Positions 12,809 through 12,841 of a stretch of 12,841 nt of DNA are shown here, in pieces. Made by a program: the position numbers and the translations under genes. Below the pieces are notes generated by a model. It was not told the origin of the DNA, searched no databases, and worked only from the letters and a program-made list of their open reading frames with translations. This DNA comes from Phycisphaerales bacterium UBA3190 (GTDB lineage: Bacteria; Planctomycetota; Phycisphaerae; Phycisphaerales; UBA1924): NCBI GenBank assembly GCA_002364005.1, contig DEXG01000031.1, positions 65,421 through 78,261 of the forward strand. Direction: 5' to 3'. Position 1 is the first letter of the stretch; the number at the start of each line of letters is the position of its first letter.

Positions 12809-12813
12809 CCGCC

Positions 12814-12835
12814 GGGTGCCCTGCTAACGCGCAGC
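12814..12835 (+). repeat. REP-like repeat, right copy
   Basis: A 22-base stretch from GGGTGCCCTGCT to CGCGCAGC repeats 12281-12302 with one difference (A for C at position 13). It contains the in-frame TAG that ends the upstream reading of the RAYT frame and runs to within six bases of the window edge. Confidence 0.6.
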
Positions 12836-12841
12836 TGAAGC

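Overview
The window is high-GC bacterial DNA, best read as a member of the Planctomycetota and probably of the Phycisphaerae. Support comes from a PEP-CTERM tail of the type VPAPSALALIGLGGLV plus an arginine run, a C-terminal scrap that looks like a planctomycete GC-type dockerin (LDYFDVSGFLTAFNAGCP), and a secreted protein with an N-terminal domain often seen in this phylum. This assignment is inference from protein flavour, not from a marker gene.

Left part (1-4910). A membrane-bound NfeD-type serine protease on the minus strand runs off the left edge. Upstream of it are an 18-residue dockerin-like remnant and a fumarylacetoacetate hydrolase family enzyme on the same strand. Divergent from that enzyme is a YeiH/UPF0324 membrane transporter, split by one in-frame TAG. 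Facing it is a secreted seven-repeat LVIVD beta-propeller protein with its own promoter, Shine-Dalgarno sequence and terminator.

Middle part (4911-10407). Four plus-strand genes follow, each apparently with its own signals: a 12-TM MFS-like permease, a secreted protein of unknown function, a PEP-CTERM protein with a strong terminator, and sucC (succinyl-CoA synthetase beta). The plus strand here is strikingly C-rich and G-poor even between genes (about 86 C to 28 G in 9011-9186 by hand count). This skew flips inside the last ~140 bases of sucC. No sucD follows.

Right part (10404-12841). This looks like accessory DNA. A distinctly AT-rich gene ends tail-to-tail inside the sucC stop. It encodes a 443-residue protein with a HEPN-RNase-like R-x4-H motif (RRHLYVH) and a helical, TPR-like C-terminal half. 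It lies behind a small lipoprotein gene on the same strand, with a strong hairpin between them. The edge holds a REP/REPIN-like pair of inverted palindromes, a 5'-truncated REP-associated tyrosine transposase (RAYT) and short direct repeats, which together interrupt what looks like the start of another gene.

No tRNA, rRNA or CRISPR array was seen. The strongest candidates for something undescribed are the lone HEPN-like protein at the sucC junction and the RAYT/REPIN cluster, whose two hairpins carry compensatory base changes.
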